64,000 bases of DNA from Alistipes sp. (GCA_017555905.1 JAFZFP010000029.1:1-64000); one strand, 5' to 3'; positions 1 to 8,464 are shown, numbered from the stretch's first letter. Program-made: numbers and translations. The notes: generated by a model from the letters alone, not told the origin.

Positions 1-32
1 CATCCTGAGCCAGGATCAAACTCTCCATTGTA
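1..32 (-). rRNA. rrs: 16S ribosomal RNA, 5' end only (partial)
   Basis: The reverse complement of the first bases reads as the universal 16S 5' start (GAGTTTGATCCTGGCTCAG, primer site 27F), preceded by ACAATGGA as is usual in Bacteroidota. Only about 30 bases lie inside the window; the rest of the operon continues beyond base 1. The exact mature 5' end is estimated. Confidence 0.96.
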
Positions 33-204
33 AAAAATTTTGAATTATATCGTAGCTCTAATCTCAAAGGTATTGTTTGAAATCATCTCTTTATAAAGAG
101 ATGGATAAAACTTTAGCTGCTCAAAATCTTCAAAGAACTATATTCTAATTTGCATCAGAACTTCCATTTTTTACTCCCCCGTTTTTTAAAGCGGAAAAGC
201 GGTG
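33..204 (-). other. rRNA operon leader
   Basis: This is the transcribed leader between the proximal rrn promoter and the 16S 5' end, read on the minus strand. It contains a perfect 20-base palindrome at 84-103 (stem CATCTCTTTA) that would fold in the RNA and may take part in processing or antitermination. No open frame is credible here. The role of the hairpin is inference. Confidence 0.6.
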
Positions 205-236
205 CAAAAGTAATACATATTTTTGAAACCTCCAAA
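205..236 (-). promoter_or_regulatory. rrn promoter, proximal (P1)
   Basis: On the minus strand there is a -33 TTTG (233-236), a 20-bp spacer and a -7 box TACTTTTG (205-212), which match the Bacteroidota sigma-ABfr pattern TTTG/TAnnTTTG. It sits about 170 bp upstream of the 16S 5' end. Confidence 0.8.
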
Positions 237-315
237 TTTTTTGGAAACTTTTTTCAAAAAATATTCAAGAACCATTGCGCACCCCTCGCTTATTTTTTAT
301 GAGCGAAAAGCGATG

Positions 316-347
316 CAAAGATAGAACAAGTTTTTTAATCATCCAAA
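316..347 (-). promoter_or_regulatory. rrn promoter, distal (P2)
   Basis: A second promoter on the minus strand has -33 TTTG (344-347), a 20-bp spacer and -7 TATCTTTG (316-323). Both boxes lie exactly 111 bp upstream of their P1 counterparts. The bases just after each -7 box are also alike (GCA.CGCTTTTC), so the two promoters look like a tandem duplication. Confidence 0.8.
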
Positions 348-625
348 TATTTTTTAAACTTTTTGCATAATTCTTGTGAAAAACCTCTATTTTGTCCCTT
401 TTAGGTGGGTCCTACCCTACTTTTAGTCGATAGGTAGAATTTATCACAGGCTATAATAGATACTTAGAAAAAAATGCTCGTGCGCACGTATATATATTAT
501 ATATAGGTATAGCCTAAATTTTGGATAAGAATAAGAGCATAACGCCTCATATATTTTAGGCCGAGAGATTCAACACTCGGCCGAAGGATATAGCAACCAA
601 TCCGAAGCACATAGCACAGAATATA
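348..625. other. Intergenic region, rrn to gdhA terminator
   Basis: The stretch from 33 to 709 has no gene. Its first half holds the rrn leader and promoters, and its end holds the gdhA terminator. The remainder is AT-rich, with a TATA-type simple run near 489-507. An open frame on the minus strand (497-688) runs through the gdhA terminator and has no recognisable family, so I do not call it a gene. Confidence 0.5.
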
Positions 626-662
626 AAAAGAGCCACCAATGAGTAGAACCCATTGGTGGCTT
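626..662 (-). terminator. Terminator after gdhA
   Basis: On the minus strand an 11-12 bp stem (AGCCACCAATGG with its complement) closes an 8-base loop and is followed by CTTTTTATATT. It lies just downstream of the gdhA stop. A second, smaller stem (GTGGCT/AGCCAC) occurs at 671-688. Confidence 0.85.
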
Positions 663-709
663 GGATTGAAGTGGCTAAGATAAGCCACTATCGTTTGAAG
701 GGATCGGGA

Positions 710-2053
710 TTAGATGATACCCTGCTCAAGCATAGCCTGTGCAACCTTCATAAAGCCTGCGATGTTAGCACCCTTAACGTAGTTAACAGTACCGTCAGCC
801 TGTGTACCGAACTTAACGCAAGCCTCGTGGATAGACTTCATGATGAAGTGGAGCTTCTCATCAACCTCCTCACCTGCCCAAGAGATGTGCATACAGTTCT
901 GAGTCATCTCAAGACCTGAAGTTGCTACACCACCAGCATTAACTGCCTTACCTGGTGCGAAGAGGATACCTGCATCCTGGAATGCCTTGATAGCCTCAGG
1001 AGTACAACCCATGTTAGAAACCTCAGCGCAGCACCATGTACCGTTAGCCAAAAGCTCCTTAGCGTCAGCCTCGTTCAACTCGTTCTGGAATGCGCAAGGA
1101 AGAGCGATGTCACACTTAACAGACCAAGCCTTCTTACCAGCAGTGAACTTACAAGCCTCAGGATACTTAGTAGCCATATCCTCAACCTTGTTGCGGTTAG
1201 AAGCACGCATCTCAAGCATATAGTCGATCATCTCGTTAGTGATACCACCAGGGATCTCGCAAACACCGTCTGGACCAGAGATAGCAACAACCTTAGCGCC
1301 AAGCTCTACAGCCTTCTGTGATGCACCCCAAGCTACGTTACCGAAACCTGAAACTGCAACAGTCTTACCCTTGATATCCTTGCCAGCCTTAGCCAACATA
1401 TACTCAACGAAATACAAAGCACCGTAACCAGTAGCCTCAGGACGAAGGATAGAACCACCCCAAGTCTCACCCTTACCAGTCAATACACCAGTGTGGTACT
1501 TGCGAGCAAGCTTCTGGTACATACCGTTAAGGAAACCGATCTCACGGCCACCAACACCTACGTCACCAGCAGGAACGTCAGTATCTACGCCGATGTTGTT
1601 CCACAACTCCTGCATGAATGCCTGGCAGAAACGCATGATCTCACCGTTAGACTTACCAACTGGGTTGAAGTCAGCGCCACCCTTAGCACCACCCATAGGA
1701 AGGGTAGTCAAAGCGTTCTTGAAAGTCTGCTCGAAACCGAGGAACTTCAACATTGAAGGGTTAACTGCTGGGTGGAAACGCAAACCGCCCTTGTAAGGAC
1801 CGATAGCAGAGTTGAACTGAACACGGTAACCGAGGTTAGTCTGTACCTGACCTGCATCATCAACCCATGTTACACGGAAAGTGAAGATACGATCTGGCTC
1901 TACCATACGCTCTACGATCTTTGCTGCCTCATACTCAGGGTGCTGGTTGTATACCTCCTCGATAGACTCCAATACCTCCTGAACTGCCTGCAAGTACTCG
2001 CTCTCGCCTGGGTGCTTGGCCTCCAAATTGGCCATAATAACTTTTACATCCAT
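710..2053 (-). CDS. gdhA: NADP-type glutamate dehydrogenase
   Basis: This 447-residue protein is a hexameric-type glutamate dehydrogenase, which interconverts 2-oxoglutarate plus ammonia and glutamate in the cytosol and so is a main ammonia-assimilation enzyme. The substrate region GPYKGGLRFHP (residues 85-95, Lys88) and the catalytic segment PMGGAKGGADF (119-129, Lys124) are intact. A Rossmann dinucleotide motif, VSGFGNVAWG, follows in the second domain. The length is normal for the roughly 450-residue bacterial family. NADP preference is assumed from family similarity and cannot be proven from the motif alone. The gene is monocistronic, with its own -7 box upstream and a strong terminator downstream. 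Confidence 0.96.
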   Translation of the reverse strand: MDVKVIMANLEAKHPGESEYLQAVQEVLESIEEVYNQHPEYEAAKIVERMVEPDRIFTFRVTWVDDAGQVQTNLGYRVQFNSAIGPYKGGLRFHPAVNPSMLKFLGFEQTFKNALTTLPMGGAKGGADFNPVGKSNGEIMRFCQAFMQELWNNIGVDTDVPAGDVGVGGREIGFLNGMYQKLARKYHTGVLTGKGETWGGSILRPEATGYGALYFVEYMLAKAGKDIKGKTVAVSGFGNVAWGASQKAVELGAKVVAISGPDGVCEIPGGITNEMIDYMLEMRASNRNKVEDMATKYPEACKFTAGKKAWSVKCDIALPCAFQNELNEADAKELLANGTWCCAEVSNMGCTPEAIKAFQDAGILFAPGKAVNAGGVATSGLEMTQNCMHISWAGEEVDEKLHFIMKSIHEACVKFGTQADGTVNYVKGANIAGFMKVAQAMLEQGII

Positions 2054-2140
2054 AGTTTTAGTTAAGTTAAAAGGTTATAATATAAAAGATTAACTAGTTT
2101 ATTTTCTTCTGTCAAGCGTACAATGTCCGCTAATTCTCTA

Positions 2141-2148
2141 CAAATATA
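2141..2148 (-). promoter_or_regulatory. Promoter -7 box for gdhA
   Basis: The minus strand reads TATATTTG, matching TAnnTTTG. It would leave a leader of about 80 nt before the gdhA start. No convincing -33 element is visible at the usual distance. Confidence 0.55.
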
Positions 2149-2202
2149 TAACAAATAATCGGAATTGTACCCCTCTTTTGACTTTTTTTACCGAAAAAAA
2201 GT

Positions 2203-2251
2203 AAAATAGGGGGTCCGGCACACCAAAAGATGTACCGAACACCCTATTTTT
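2203..2251 (-). terminator. Terminator after gcvT
   Basis: On the minus strand a long imperfect hairpin (AAAATAGGGTGT..GGT-AC pairing with GT-GCC..CCCCTATTTT) lies right after the gcvT stop and is followed within a few bases by a run of T. It separates gcvT from gdhA. Confidence 0.75.
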
Positions 2252-2257
2252 ATCTCG

Positions 2258-3352
2258 TTACACGAAAGGCAAACGTACTACCTCAGCCTTCAAAAGACGG
2301 CCACGTACCTCTACTGCGATCTGTGTACCAGCCTTAGCGAACTCTGGCTTAACGTAACCCATACCGATACCAATCTTAAGGCAAGGTGACATAGTACCTG
2401 AAGTCACGTGACCGATGTGGTTACCCTCAAGGTCGGTCAATGGATACTCGTGACGTGGCACACCACGGTCGATAAGTTTGAAGCCCACCAACTTGCGGCT
2501 AACACCATTTTTCTTCTGATTCTCCATCAACTCGCGGTCGATGAATGGCTTGTTCTCAACGAACTTAGTGAGCCAGTTAAGACCTGCCTCGATAGGAGAA
2601 GTAGTATCGTCGATATCGTTACCATAGAGGCAGAAGCCCTTCTCAAGACGCAAGGTGTCGCGTGCGCCAAGGCCGATATTCTTCAAGCCGAACTCCTCGC
2701 CTACCTTCCACATAGCCTCCCAAATGGTATCTGCATCCTCGTTGTACATATAGATCTCGCAACCGCCAGAGCCAGTATAACCTGTAGTAGAGAGGATTAC
2801 CTCGCAACCAGCAACCTTGCAAATCTTGAAGGTGTAGTACTCCATATCCTCAACCTGCTCCTCGGTCATCTTCTGAACGAGTTTCATAGCCAAAGGACCC
2901 TGGATAGCGAGCTGAGCAGTCTTTGCAGAGCTGTTCTCCAACTCCTCGCCAGCCTTCATACCGAACTCCTCACCCTGCTTGCAGATATGCTCCCAGTCCT
3001 TCTGCTCGTTAGCGGCATTAACGCAAAGCATATACTTCTGCTCGTTGATACGGTAAACCAACACGTCATCAACGATACCACCCTTACCATTAGGCATAGT
3101 AGTATATTGAACCTTACCGTCGTAGAGGTCACATACGTTGTTAGTAGTGATGCGCTGGAGGAACTCTGTCGCGCGTGGGCCCTTAACCCAGATCTCGCCC
3201 ATATGGCTAACATCGAAGACGCCACACTTCTCGCGAACATTGATATGCTCGTCGTTGATACCTGAGAACTCGATAGGCATATTGTAGCCTGCGAACTCTG
3301 CCATCTTTGCACCATTTGCGATATGGTACTTGGTAAATGCTGTTGTTTTCAT
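2258..3352 (-). CDS. gcvT: Glycine cleavage system T protein (aminomethyltransferase)
   Basis: This 364-residue protein transfers the methylene group from the aminomethylated H-protein to tetrahydrofolate, releasing ammonia, within the glycine cleavage system. The N-terminal part contains the family signature [11 protein letters not shown], followed by the folate-binding core ([23 protein letters not shown]) and the C-terminal barrel ([22 protein letters not shown]). The length is typical. The gene follows a GNAT-like gene after 57 bp and probably shares its transcript. The P protein of the same system is encoded more than 20 kb away at 24556-27390, and no H-protein gene is seen in the window. 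Confidence 0.96.
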   Translation of the reverse strand: MKTTAFTKYHIANGAKMAEFAGYNMPIEFSGINDEHINVREKCGVFDVSHMGEIWVKGPRATEFLQRITTNNVCDLYDGKVQYTTMPNGKGGIVDDVLVYRINEQKYMLCVNAANEQKDWEHICKQGEEFGMKAGEELENSSAKTAQLAIQGPLAMKLVQKMTEEQVEDMEYYTFKICKVAGCEVILSTTGYTGSGGCEIYMYNEDADTIWEAMWKVGEEFGLKNIGLGARDTLRLEKGFCLYGNDIDDTTSPIEAGLNWLTKFVENKPFIDRELMENQKKNGVSRKLVGFKLIDRGVPRHEYPLTDLEGNHIGHVTSGTMSPCLKIGIGMGYVKPEFAKAGTQIAVEVRGRLLKAEVVRLPFV

Positions 3353-3409
3353 TGGTCTATTATAGTTTTAAGTTATTGGTTATTTCTACATATATAATAT
3401 ATGGTATGA

Positions 3410-4648
3410 CTACGCCTCCTGTGGAGCGTCGGCCTTGGGTCGTGGTTTGAGACCTATGCGAGGACAACGTGTAAACTCCTTGGTGCGGTCAAAGAGGTAG
3501 CGGTAGGTGGTGTGCATCTTATGCTTGCGGGCGCAGATGTAGCGCTCGACCATACGATTCATCACGGGGTTGAAGTCGCCAATCCACGCAAACTCCACGG
3601 TGCGATACTCGTTCTTCTCGGTGCGTATATAGTTGTCGAGCATAGCCTTCATAAAGCCCGACTCTACGCCCTTACCCTGGAACTCAGGAGTGATACCGAA
3701 GACGATAGCGAAGATGCGATCGCACTTCTTCCTTACCTTCAAGTCCCACATAAGGCGCAACTTATTGATCAGGCAGAACTTACCATTGTACTTGCCTATT
3801 AAGCGATTAAGGTCTGGCACCATAATAAAGAAGCCAATCGGCTCATCGTTGAAATAGGCGAAATAGATGAGGTTGCGATCGACAATCGGGCGCATCGTAT
3901 CGGCCATAGCACGCGCCTCCTCCTCGCTCATAGGCTGTACACCCGTAAAGAGCGCCCACGCCTTATTGTATATCGTGCGGAACTTCTCCACCACCGAGTA
4001 TAGATCCTCGTTACCAATAGGGGCGAACCTGTATCCTGGGGTAGACATCAGGCGATTGACACGCTCGTAAACCACCTCATTGACATCGTCGTTGTAGACA
4101 TCCCACACGTAGGTATTCTGATTGAAGTAGTTCTGAAAGCCGTAGTTCTCGAACAACTCCTTATAGTAGGGCGGGTTATATGGGTTCTCAAAGAGTGGCT
4201 GATAGTCGTAACCCTCGACAAGCAAGCCCCACCACGCATCACGTGAGCCGAAGTTAATAGGGCCATCCATAGCCTCCATACCTCGCTCCTTAAGCCACTC
4301 GCGCGACGCATCGAAGAGGATGTTTGCAACCTCCTGGTCGTTGATAGCCTCGAAGAAGCCACAACCTCCCGTAGGTTGTTCATAACTGTAGGCGTGGAGG
4401 TTGTCGTAGAAGGCAGCGATACGACCTACACACTCGCCAGCCTCGTTGTACAACACCCAGCGGATAGCCTCGCCATCCTTGAAAAGTTTATTTTTTGCGG
4501 GGTCAAAGACCGCTTTGATAGAGGCGTCGAAGGGACAGACCCAATTGGGGTTACCCTGGTATATAACCTTGGGTAAATCGAGAAAATCGCGTTCTGTGCG
4601 ACCCTCGCCAACCTTAACCTCAACCAATCTATAACTCTTTTTTGCCAT
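3410..4648 (-). CDS. GNAT-fold acyltransferase-like protein
   Basis: This is a 412-residue cytosolic protein without signal peptide. The C-terminal half resembles a GNAT acyltransferase: it has FAYFNDEPIGFFIMV followed by PEFQGKGVESGFM, which is similar to the acetyl-CoA-binding Q-x-x-G-x-G/A loop. The N-terminal half (about 1-200) is rich in aromatic residues and includes GPINFGSRDAWWGLLVEG, a segment I associate with a large, uncharacterised Bacteroidota GNAT-related family. The substrate is unknown. It lies directly upstream of gcvT and has its own -7 box, so it probably leads a two-gene operon. I am confident that it is a real gene, but only moderately confident of the transferase activity. 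Confidence 0.75.
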   Translation of the reverse strand: MAKKSYRLVEVKVGEGRTERDFLDLPKVIYQGNPNWVCPFDASIKAVFDPAKNKLFKDGEAIRWVLYNEAGECVGRIAAFYDNLHAYSYEQPTGGCGFFEAINDQEVANILFDASREWLKERGMEAMDGPINFGSRDAWWGLLVEGYDYQPLFENPYNPPYYKELFENYGFQNYFNQNTYVWDVYNDDVNEVVYERVNRLMSTPGYRFAPIGNEDLYSVVEKFRTIYNKAWALFTGVQPMSEEEARAMADTMRPIVDRNLIYFAYFNDEPIGFFIMVPDLNRLIGKYNGKFCLINKLRLMWDLKVRKKCDRIFAIVFGITPEFQGKGVESGFMKAMLDNYIRTEKNEYRTVEFAWIGDFNPVMNRMVERYICARKHKMHTTYRYLFDRTKEFTRCPRIGLKPRPKADAPQEA

Positions 4649-4701
4649 ATCTGTCGATTACTATAACACCGAATCTGCACACTACTATAACTACAGACAT
4701 A

Positions 4702-4709
4702 CAAAGATA
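4702..4709 (-). promoter_or_regulatory. Promoter -7 box for the GNAT-like gene and gcvT
   Basis: The minus strand reads TATCTTTG, an exact TAnnTTTG match about 54 bp upstream of the start at 4648. The -33 element is unclear. Confidence 0.6.
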
Positions 4710-4806
4710 TACATTTTTTTGGAACTACAGCCACTGTGGCTGAAAAAAATGCGCATATTTATCTCATTAGAGACCATTATTTCTACTCTATTTCAGATTT
4801 TTTAAC

Positions 4807-4814
4807 TACCTTTG
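4807..4814 (+). promoter_or_regulatory. Promoter -7 box directly before the response regulator
   Basis: TACCTTTG ends only four bases before the ATG at 4819. In Bacteroidota promoters the transcript usually begins about 4-8 bases after this box, so the mRNA would have almost no leader. Confidence 0.65.
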
Positions 4815-4818
4815 GGGT

Positions 4819-5523
4819 ATGAAAATATTGATAATAGAGGACGAAGCGTCGCTTAGAGAACTCATCGAGCGAACTTTACGCAACGAGGGATATGTGGTTG
4901 AGAGTGCCAGCGATTTCATCTCGGCAGAGACCAAGATTTCGGGATATAGTTACGACTGTATCCTCCTTGACATCATGCTCCCTGGTGGCTCAGGCCTCCA
5001 ACTTTTGGAGCATCTGAAGCGTATGGGACGCAGGGAGAATGTTATCATCATCTCGGCACGCGATTCGGTAGAGGATCGCGTGGCAGGCCTCGAACTGGGT
5101 GCAGACGACTACCTCGCAAAGCCATTCCACCTCTCGGAACTCGTGGCACGCATACGCAGTGTCCTGCGCCGAGGCCTCAGTGGAGGAGAACTAACTATCG
5201 AGCAGGGCAACGTGATCCTCTCGCCCTCATCGCGCCAAGTGACCATCGGGGGACGCGGACTCGACCTTCTGAAGAAGGAGTTCGACATCTTGCTATACTT
5301 TATGCAACGCCCTGGCCACGTGGTAGATAAGGCTGTACTTGCCGAGGCCGTCTGGGGCGACTTTGCCGACGAGTCAGACAACTTCCAATTCCTCTATGCA
5401 CAGATTAAAAACCTACGTCGCAGGCTCAAGGAGGCGGGTGCCTCGATAGAGATTCGCTCGGTCTATGGCTTTGGCTACAAGTTGGCCCCTATCGACGTAG
5501 ATAACTCCGACAACGAACTATGA
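4819..5523 (+). CDS. OmpR/PhoB-type DNA-binding response regulator
   Basis: This 234-residue protein has a receiver domain (1-120) with acidic residues E7/D8, phospho-acceptor Asp51 (CILLDIMLPGG) and the conserved Lys in DDYLAKPF. A winged-helix output domain (about 130-225) follows, ending RSVYGFGYKL. It is the transcription factor of the two-component pair encoded here; its stop overlaps the kinase start by four bases (ATGA), implying translational coupling. It resembles RprY-type regulators of Bacteroides, but I do not assign that name. The start is fixed by the family N-terminus (MKILIIEDE), and the promoter is immediately adjacent. The likely targets are the following PepSY-like genes, which is inference from position. 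Confidence 0.95.
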   Translation: MKILIIEDEASLRELIERTLRNEGYVVESASDFISAETKISGYSYDCILLDIMLPGGSGLQLLEHLKRMGRRENVIIISARDSVEDRVAGLELGADDYLAKPFHLSELVARIRSVLRRGLSGGELTIEQGNVILSPSSRQVTIGGRGLDLLKKEFDILLYFMQRPGHVVDKAVLAEAVWGDFADESDNFQFLYAQIKNLRRRLKEAGASIEIRSVYGFGYKLAPIDVDNSDNEL

Positions 5524-6806
5524 GGCTCACTCCACGCATAATCCGAGGCTTGGCCATCGTCACACTACCCCTAATCGCCATTTGGGGTACGCTCTTCTAT
5601 TTCACGATGATAAACGAGATTAACGACGAGGCCGACGACTCGTTGGAGGACTATGCCACACTGATCATAACACGTTGCCGTGAGGGGCGCGTACTCCCTT
5701 CGCTCAACGATGGCTCGAACAACAGCTACTCCATAACCCCCATATCAGCCGAGGAGGCAGAGCAGTATCTTAAACCCTCCTTCTACGACGAGGAGGTTTA
5801 CATCCCCGAAAAGATGGAGACCGAGCCAGCCCGTGTGATGATACAGGCATACGAGGATGGGCGAGGCGGCTACCTACTCATAAAGGTTGCTACGCCAACA
5901 TTCGAGCGCGACGACCTGCTTGAGACCATCCTCTACTGGACAATCGCCCTCTTCCTTATCTTGGTAGTTACCGTCATAGCGTTAGCGACACTCGCTATAC
6001 GTCGCACGCTACGCCCCCTCTACCAACTACTCCACTGGCTCGACAACTACGCCCCAGGCAATGGCAACCAACCTGTGCCTAACGACACAGATATCAAGGA
6101 GTTCCAACAGTTAAACCTCGCGGCACAGAGCGCCGTGGACCGCTCCGAGGAGTTACTCGAAAGACAGAGACAGTTCATCGGCAACGCCTCACACGAATTA
6201 CAGACCCCATTGGCCGTAATTAGCAATCGTATCGAGTATCTCATCGACAGCACCAACCCTACCGAGGAGCAGATGGCCGAACTCACAAAGATTGAGTCTA
6301 CCCTACGCCAGAGTATCCGCCTCAACCGCATACTCCTACAACTGATGCGCATAGAGAGTGGCGAGGTGGCCGAGAGTGAGACCGTGGCGATAGCCCCCAT
6401 CATCAGCGATGCGGTGGAGACCTGCAACGACATCTTTGCAGAGAAATCCCTGCGATGCAACCTCGAAATTGGCAACGACCTAAGCATATATATAAATGAG
6501 TCGTTGCTCCGCACCGTAATAACCAACCTATCAAAAAACGCCTTTGTGCATAGCGCCAAAGGTGCCGAGATTACCATTACACTCAAGGGCAACACCCTCA
6601 CCATAGCCAACGACGGCACCGAGCCCCTCGACAAGGAGCGACTCTTCCAGCGATTCTATACCAAGGTATCGCGCGAAGGCTCTACGGGCTTAGGTCTCGC
6701 ACTGGCAAAATCTATTTGCGACCACTACGGTCACGTGCTAACCTACCGCTTCGAGGCGAAAAAGCACCTCTTCACCATAGACTTCAACACTCGCCAGCGA
6801 AAATAA
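5520..6806 (+). CDS. Membrane sensor histidine kinase
   Basis: This 428-residue kinase has two membrane spans (about 9-30 and 140-162) flanking a periplasmic sensor domain of about 105 residues. A HAMP-like linker follows, then a HisKA domain with phospho-acceptor His225 (NASHELQTPLA) and an HATPase domain with an N-box (NLSKNAFVHS) and G-boxes (ANDGTEPL, GSTGLGLALAKSI). It would phosphorylate the response regulator encoded just upstream, with which it overlaps by four bases. The sensor region has no domain I recognise. The two secreted PepSY-like proteins downstream are candidates for modulating it. Confidence 0.95.
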   Translation: MRLTPRIIRGLAIVTLPLIAIWGTLFYFTMINEINDEADDSLEDYATLIITRCREGRVLPSLNDGSNNSYSITPISAEEAEQYLKPSFYDEEVYIPEKMETEPARVMIQAYEDGRGGYLLIKVATPTFERDDLLETILYWTIALFLILVVTVIALATLAIRRTLRPLYQLLHWLDNYAPGNGNQPVPNDTDIKEFQQLNLAAQSAVDRSEELLERQRQFIGNASHELQTPLAVISNRIEYLIDSTNPTEEQMAELTKIESTLRQSIRLNRILLQLMRIESGEVAESETVAIAPIISDAVETCNDIFAEKSLRCNLEIGNDLSIYINESLLRTVITNLSKNAFVHSAKGAEITITLKGNTLTIANDGTEPLDKERLFQRFYTKVSREGSTGLGLALAKSICDHYGHVLTYRFEAKKHLFTIDFNTRQRK

Positions 6807-6863
6807 TTTCACATTTTTTGTCGCCACGCATAAAAATTTCAAATTCTTTTCAACTTTGTGTAC

Positions 6864-6871
6864 GACCTTTG
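6864..6871 (+). promoter_or_regulatory. Possible promoter -7 box before the PepSY-like genes
   Basis: GACCTTTG differs from TAnnTTTG in its first base. It lies about 55 bp upstream of the ATG at 6926 in the 119-bp gap after the kinase gene, and is followed by GCAG as in other promoters here. It is weak evidence for separate transcription. Confidence 0.4.
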
Positions 6872-6925
6872 CAGTAGCAATAGCAAAGAACTTATAAACG
6901 TAAAACACAAAAAATAGAAAAGACT

Positions 6926-7378
6926 ATGAAACGATTTATGACACTCTTGACTGCGTTCCTCTTCGGTTTGACAAGCGCAATGGCAGTAGGACTAAATAGC
7001 AGCGACGACTATCCTATAAAGTACGACGAACTCCCAGCAGAGGCTAAGACATTCATTGCCAAGAACTTTGCTAAGGAGGAGATCTCACACGTCACCATCG
7101 ACAAGGGCATCCTCAACGACGAGTATAGCGTAATCTTCATCTCGGGCATAAAACTCGAATTCAGCGAGGATGGCAAGTGGACCGAGATAGATTGTCGCTA
7201 CAGCAATGTCCCTGACAACCTCGTTCCCGAGAAGATTCGAGAGTACGTGGCTACGCACTACCCCAAGAACCAAATCACCGAACTCAAGCGCGACTACAAC
7301 GAGTGGGAGGTAAAGATCACGGGTGGCTTCGAACTCACCTTCAACAAGGATATGCACTTGGTGGACATCGACGACTAA
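6926..7378 (+). CDS. Secreted PepSY-like (BLIP-fold-like) protein
   Basis: This 150-residue protein carries a signal peptide (1-20, ending TSAMA) and is therefore periplasmic. The mature part has two repeats of the type 'LP..a..fi..~f...I..v..d......y.V.f..g..l.F...G.W..id', at about 33-95 and 97-150. That pattern is typical of the PepSY-like family of Bacteroidota (DUF2874). Such proteins often sit beside two-component systems. The role is unknown; sensing or inhibition in the periplasm is inference. The next gene, 33 bp on, encodes a lipoprotein of the same fold. Confidence 0.8.
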   Translation: MKRFMTLLTAFLFGLTSAMAVGLNSSDDYPIKYDELPAEAKTFIAKNFAKEEISHVTIDKGILNDEYSVIFISGIKLEFSEDGKWTEIDCRYSNVPDNLVPEKIREYVATHYPKNQITELKRDYNEWEVKITGGFELTFNKDMHLVDIDD

Positions 7379-7411
7379 CGGTCTTTAGGCTGACTATATA
7401 AATTACAGGTT

Positions 7412-7894
7412 ATGAGACGATTAATGTTTGCAATTATGGCCGTAGTGGCACTCACAGTCGTGGGTTGCAACCACTACGACGCCCCCACCTCCATCCGTAA
7501 CGCCTTCAGCACGGAGTACCCTACAGCGGTGGATGTGGAGTGGAAGAGTAAGCGTGGTTATGCCGTTGCGGAGTTCTACCTCCCAGGCCAGGGAGAGTGC
7601 GAGGCGTGGTACACCAAGGCGGGTGCTTGGGTGATGACTGCCTACGATATGAGGTATAGCGACCTCCCCGCAGCAGTACGTAACGCCTTCGAAAGCGAAT
7701 ACGGTGCTGAGACACCGGTAGATGATGTGGAGCGCTTGGAGCGCAACAACAACGACACCATCTACTTCATCGAGGCTACGATAGTGGTCAATGGTTTCCT
7801 TACGGATATCTACCTTGACTACTCGGCAGATGGCACACTCCTACGCACGACCATCGACGTAGAGGATTACGACTACCTATACTACTATCTGTAG
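7412..7894 (+). CDS. PepSY-like lipoprotein
   Basis: This 160-residue protein has a lipoprotein signal peptide with lipobox VVGC (Cys19), so it should be membrane-anchored. As in its neighbour, two repeats are visible: one starting PTSIRNAFSTEYPTA and one starting LPAAVRNAFESEYGA. Both have the alternating-hydrophobic strand pattern that follows in PepSY-like domains. It is strongly acidic at its C-terminus (DVEDYDYLYYYL). It is co-directional with, and close to, the secreted PepSY-like gene and the kinase pair. The function is not known. Confidence 0.78.
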   Translation: MRRLMFAIMAVVALTVVGCNHYDAPTSIRNAFSTEYPTAVDVEWKSKRGYAVAEFYLPGQGECEAWYTKAGAWVMTAYDMRYSDLPAAVRNAFESEYGAETPVDDVERLERNNNDTIYFIEATIVVNGFLTDIYLDYSADGTLLRTTIDVEDYDYLYYYL

Positions 7895-7915
7895 GTCGTA
7901 ACAACACTCTGACAA

Positions 7916-7955
7916 CGAGGCTCTTCGACAATTTGTTCGGGGAGCCTCTCTTTAA
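7916..7955 (+). terminator. Terminator after the PepSY-like genes
   Basis: A stem of CGAGGCTC with GAGCCTC(T) and a loop of about 16-18 bases is followed by CTTTAATT. It lies 22 bp after the stop at 7894 and before the cdd promoter. Confidence 0.6.
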
Positions 7956-7969
7956 TTAAAAAATTTTGC

Positions 7970-7977
7970 TACCTTTG
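7970..7977 (+). promoter_or_regulatory. Promoter -7 box for the cdd operon
   Basis: TACCTTTG followed by CAC is an exact TAnnTTTG match. The ATG of cdd is 30 bases downstream. Confidence 0.7.
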
Positions 7978-8006
7978 CACATTATATAACTATATTCCAA
8001 CTGAGT

Positions 8007-8462
8007 ATGAAACGTATTTTGGAGACATCATACGACTCCTACCCCTCATTGGAGGAGTTGCCTGCGGAGGATTACGCCTTGGTTAAGGAGGCCGAAGAGG
8101 CAACAAAGAGTGCTAATGCCCCATTCTCGAACTTCCACGTGGGAGCGGCCCTACGACTAAAGAGCGGTCGCACACTCCACGCCTCGAACTTCGAGAGCGA
8201 GGTTTACCCTGCTGGCCTCTGTGCCGAGCGTTCGCTACTCTTCTATGTCGAGGCCAACTACGGCGACGACATAATCGAGGCCTTGGCCATTGCCTCAAAC
8301 CCCTCAGAACGAGAGTGCTACCCCTGCGGACAGTGCCGACAGGTGATTGTCGATGTGGAGCGCAGACAGCAGAGCCCTATCCGTGTAATTATGACAGGAG
8401 CAGGAAGTGCTACGGTGGTAGACTCCGCCGAGAAGTTGCTCCCATTCACCTTTAAACTATAA
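8007..8462 (+). CDS. cdd: Cytidine deaminase
   Basis: This 151-residue enzyme deaminates cytidine and deoxycytidine to the uridine forms in pyrimidine salvage. The zinc site is complete: Cys72 and catalytic Glu74 in CAERSLLF, and Cys107 and Cys110 in PCGQC. The substrate region FHVGAALR and NFESEVYP is also present. The length fits the homotetrameric short form. It is the first gene of a tightly packed run of five; the next start is two bases after its stop. Confidence 0.95.
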   Translation: MKRILETSYDSYPSLEELPAEDYALVKEAEEATKSANAPFSNFHVGAALRLKSGRTLHASNFESEVYPAGLCAERSLLFYVEANYGDDIIEALAIASNPSERECYPCGQCRQVIVDVERRQQSPIRVIMTGAGSATVVDSAEKLLPFTFKL

Positions 8463-8464
8463 CG

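Noticed and set aside
497-688. Open frame of 63 codons on the minus strand downstream of gdhA
   Set aside because: It runs through the gdhA terminator hairpin, has no ribosome-binding site and matches no family I know.
3353-3409. Glycine riboswitch before gcvT, or before gcvP (27391-27449)
   Set aside because: The gaps are under 60 bp and AT-rich, with none of the conserved helices of a glycine aptamer.
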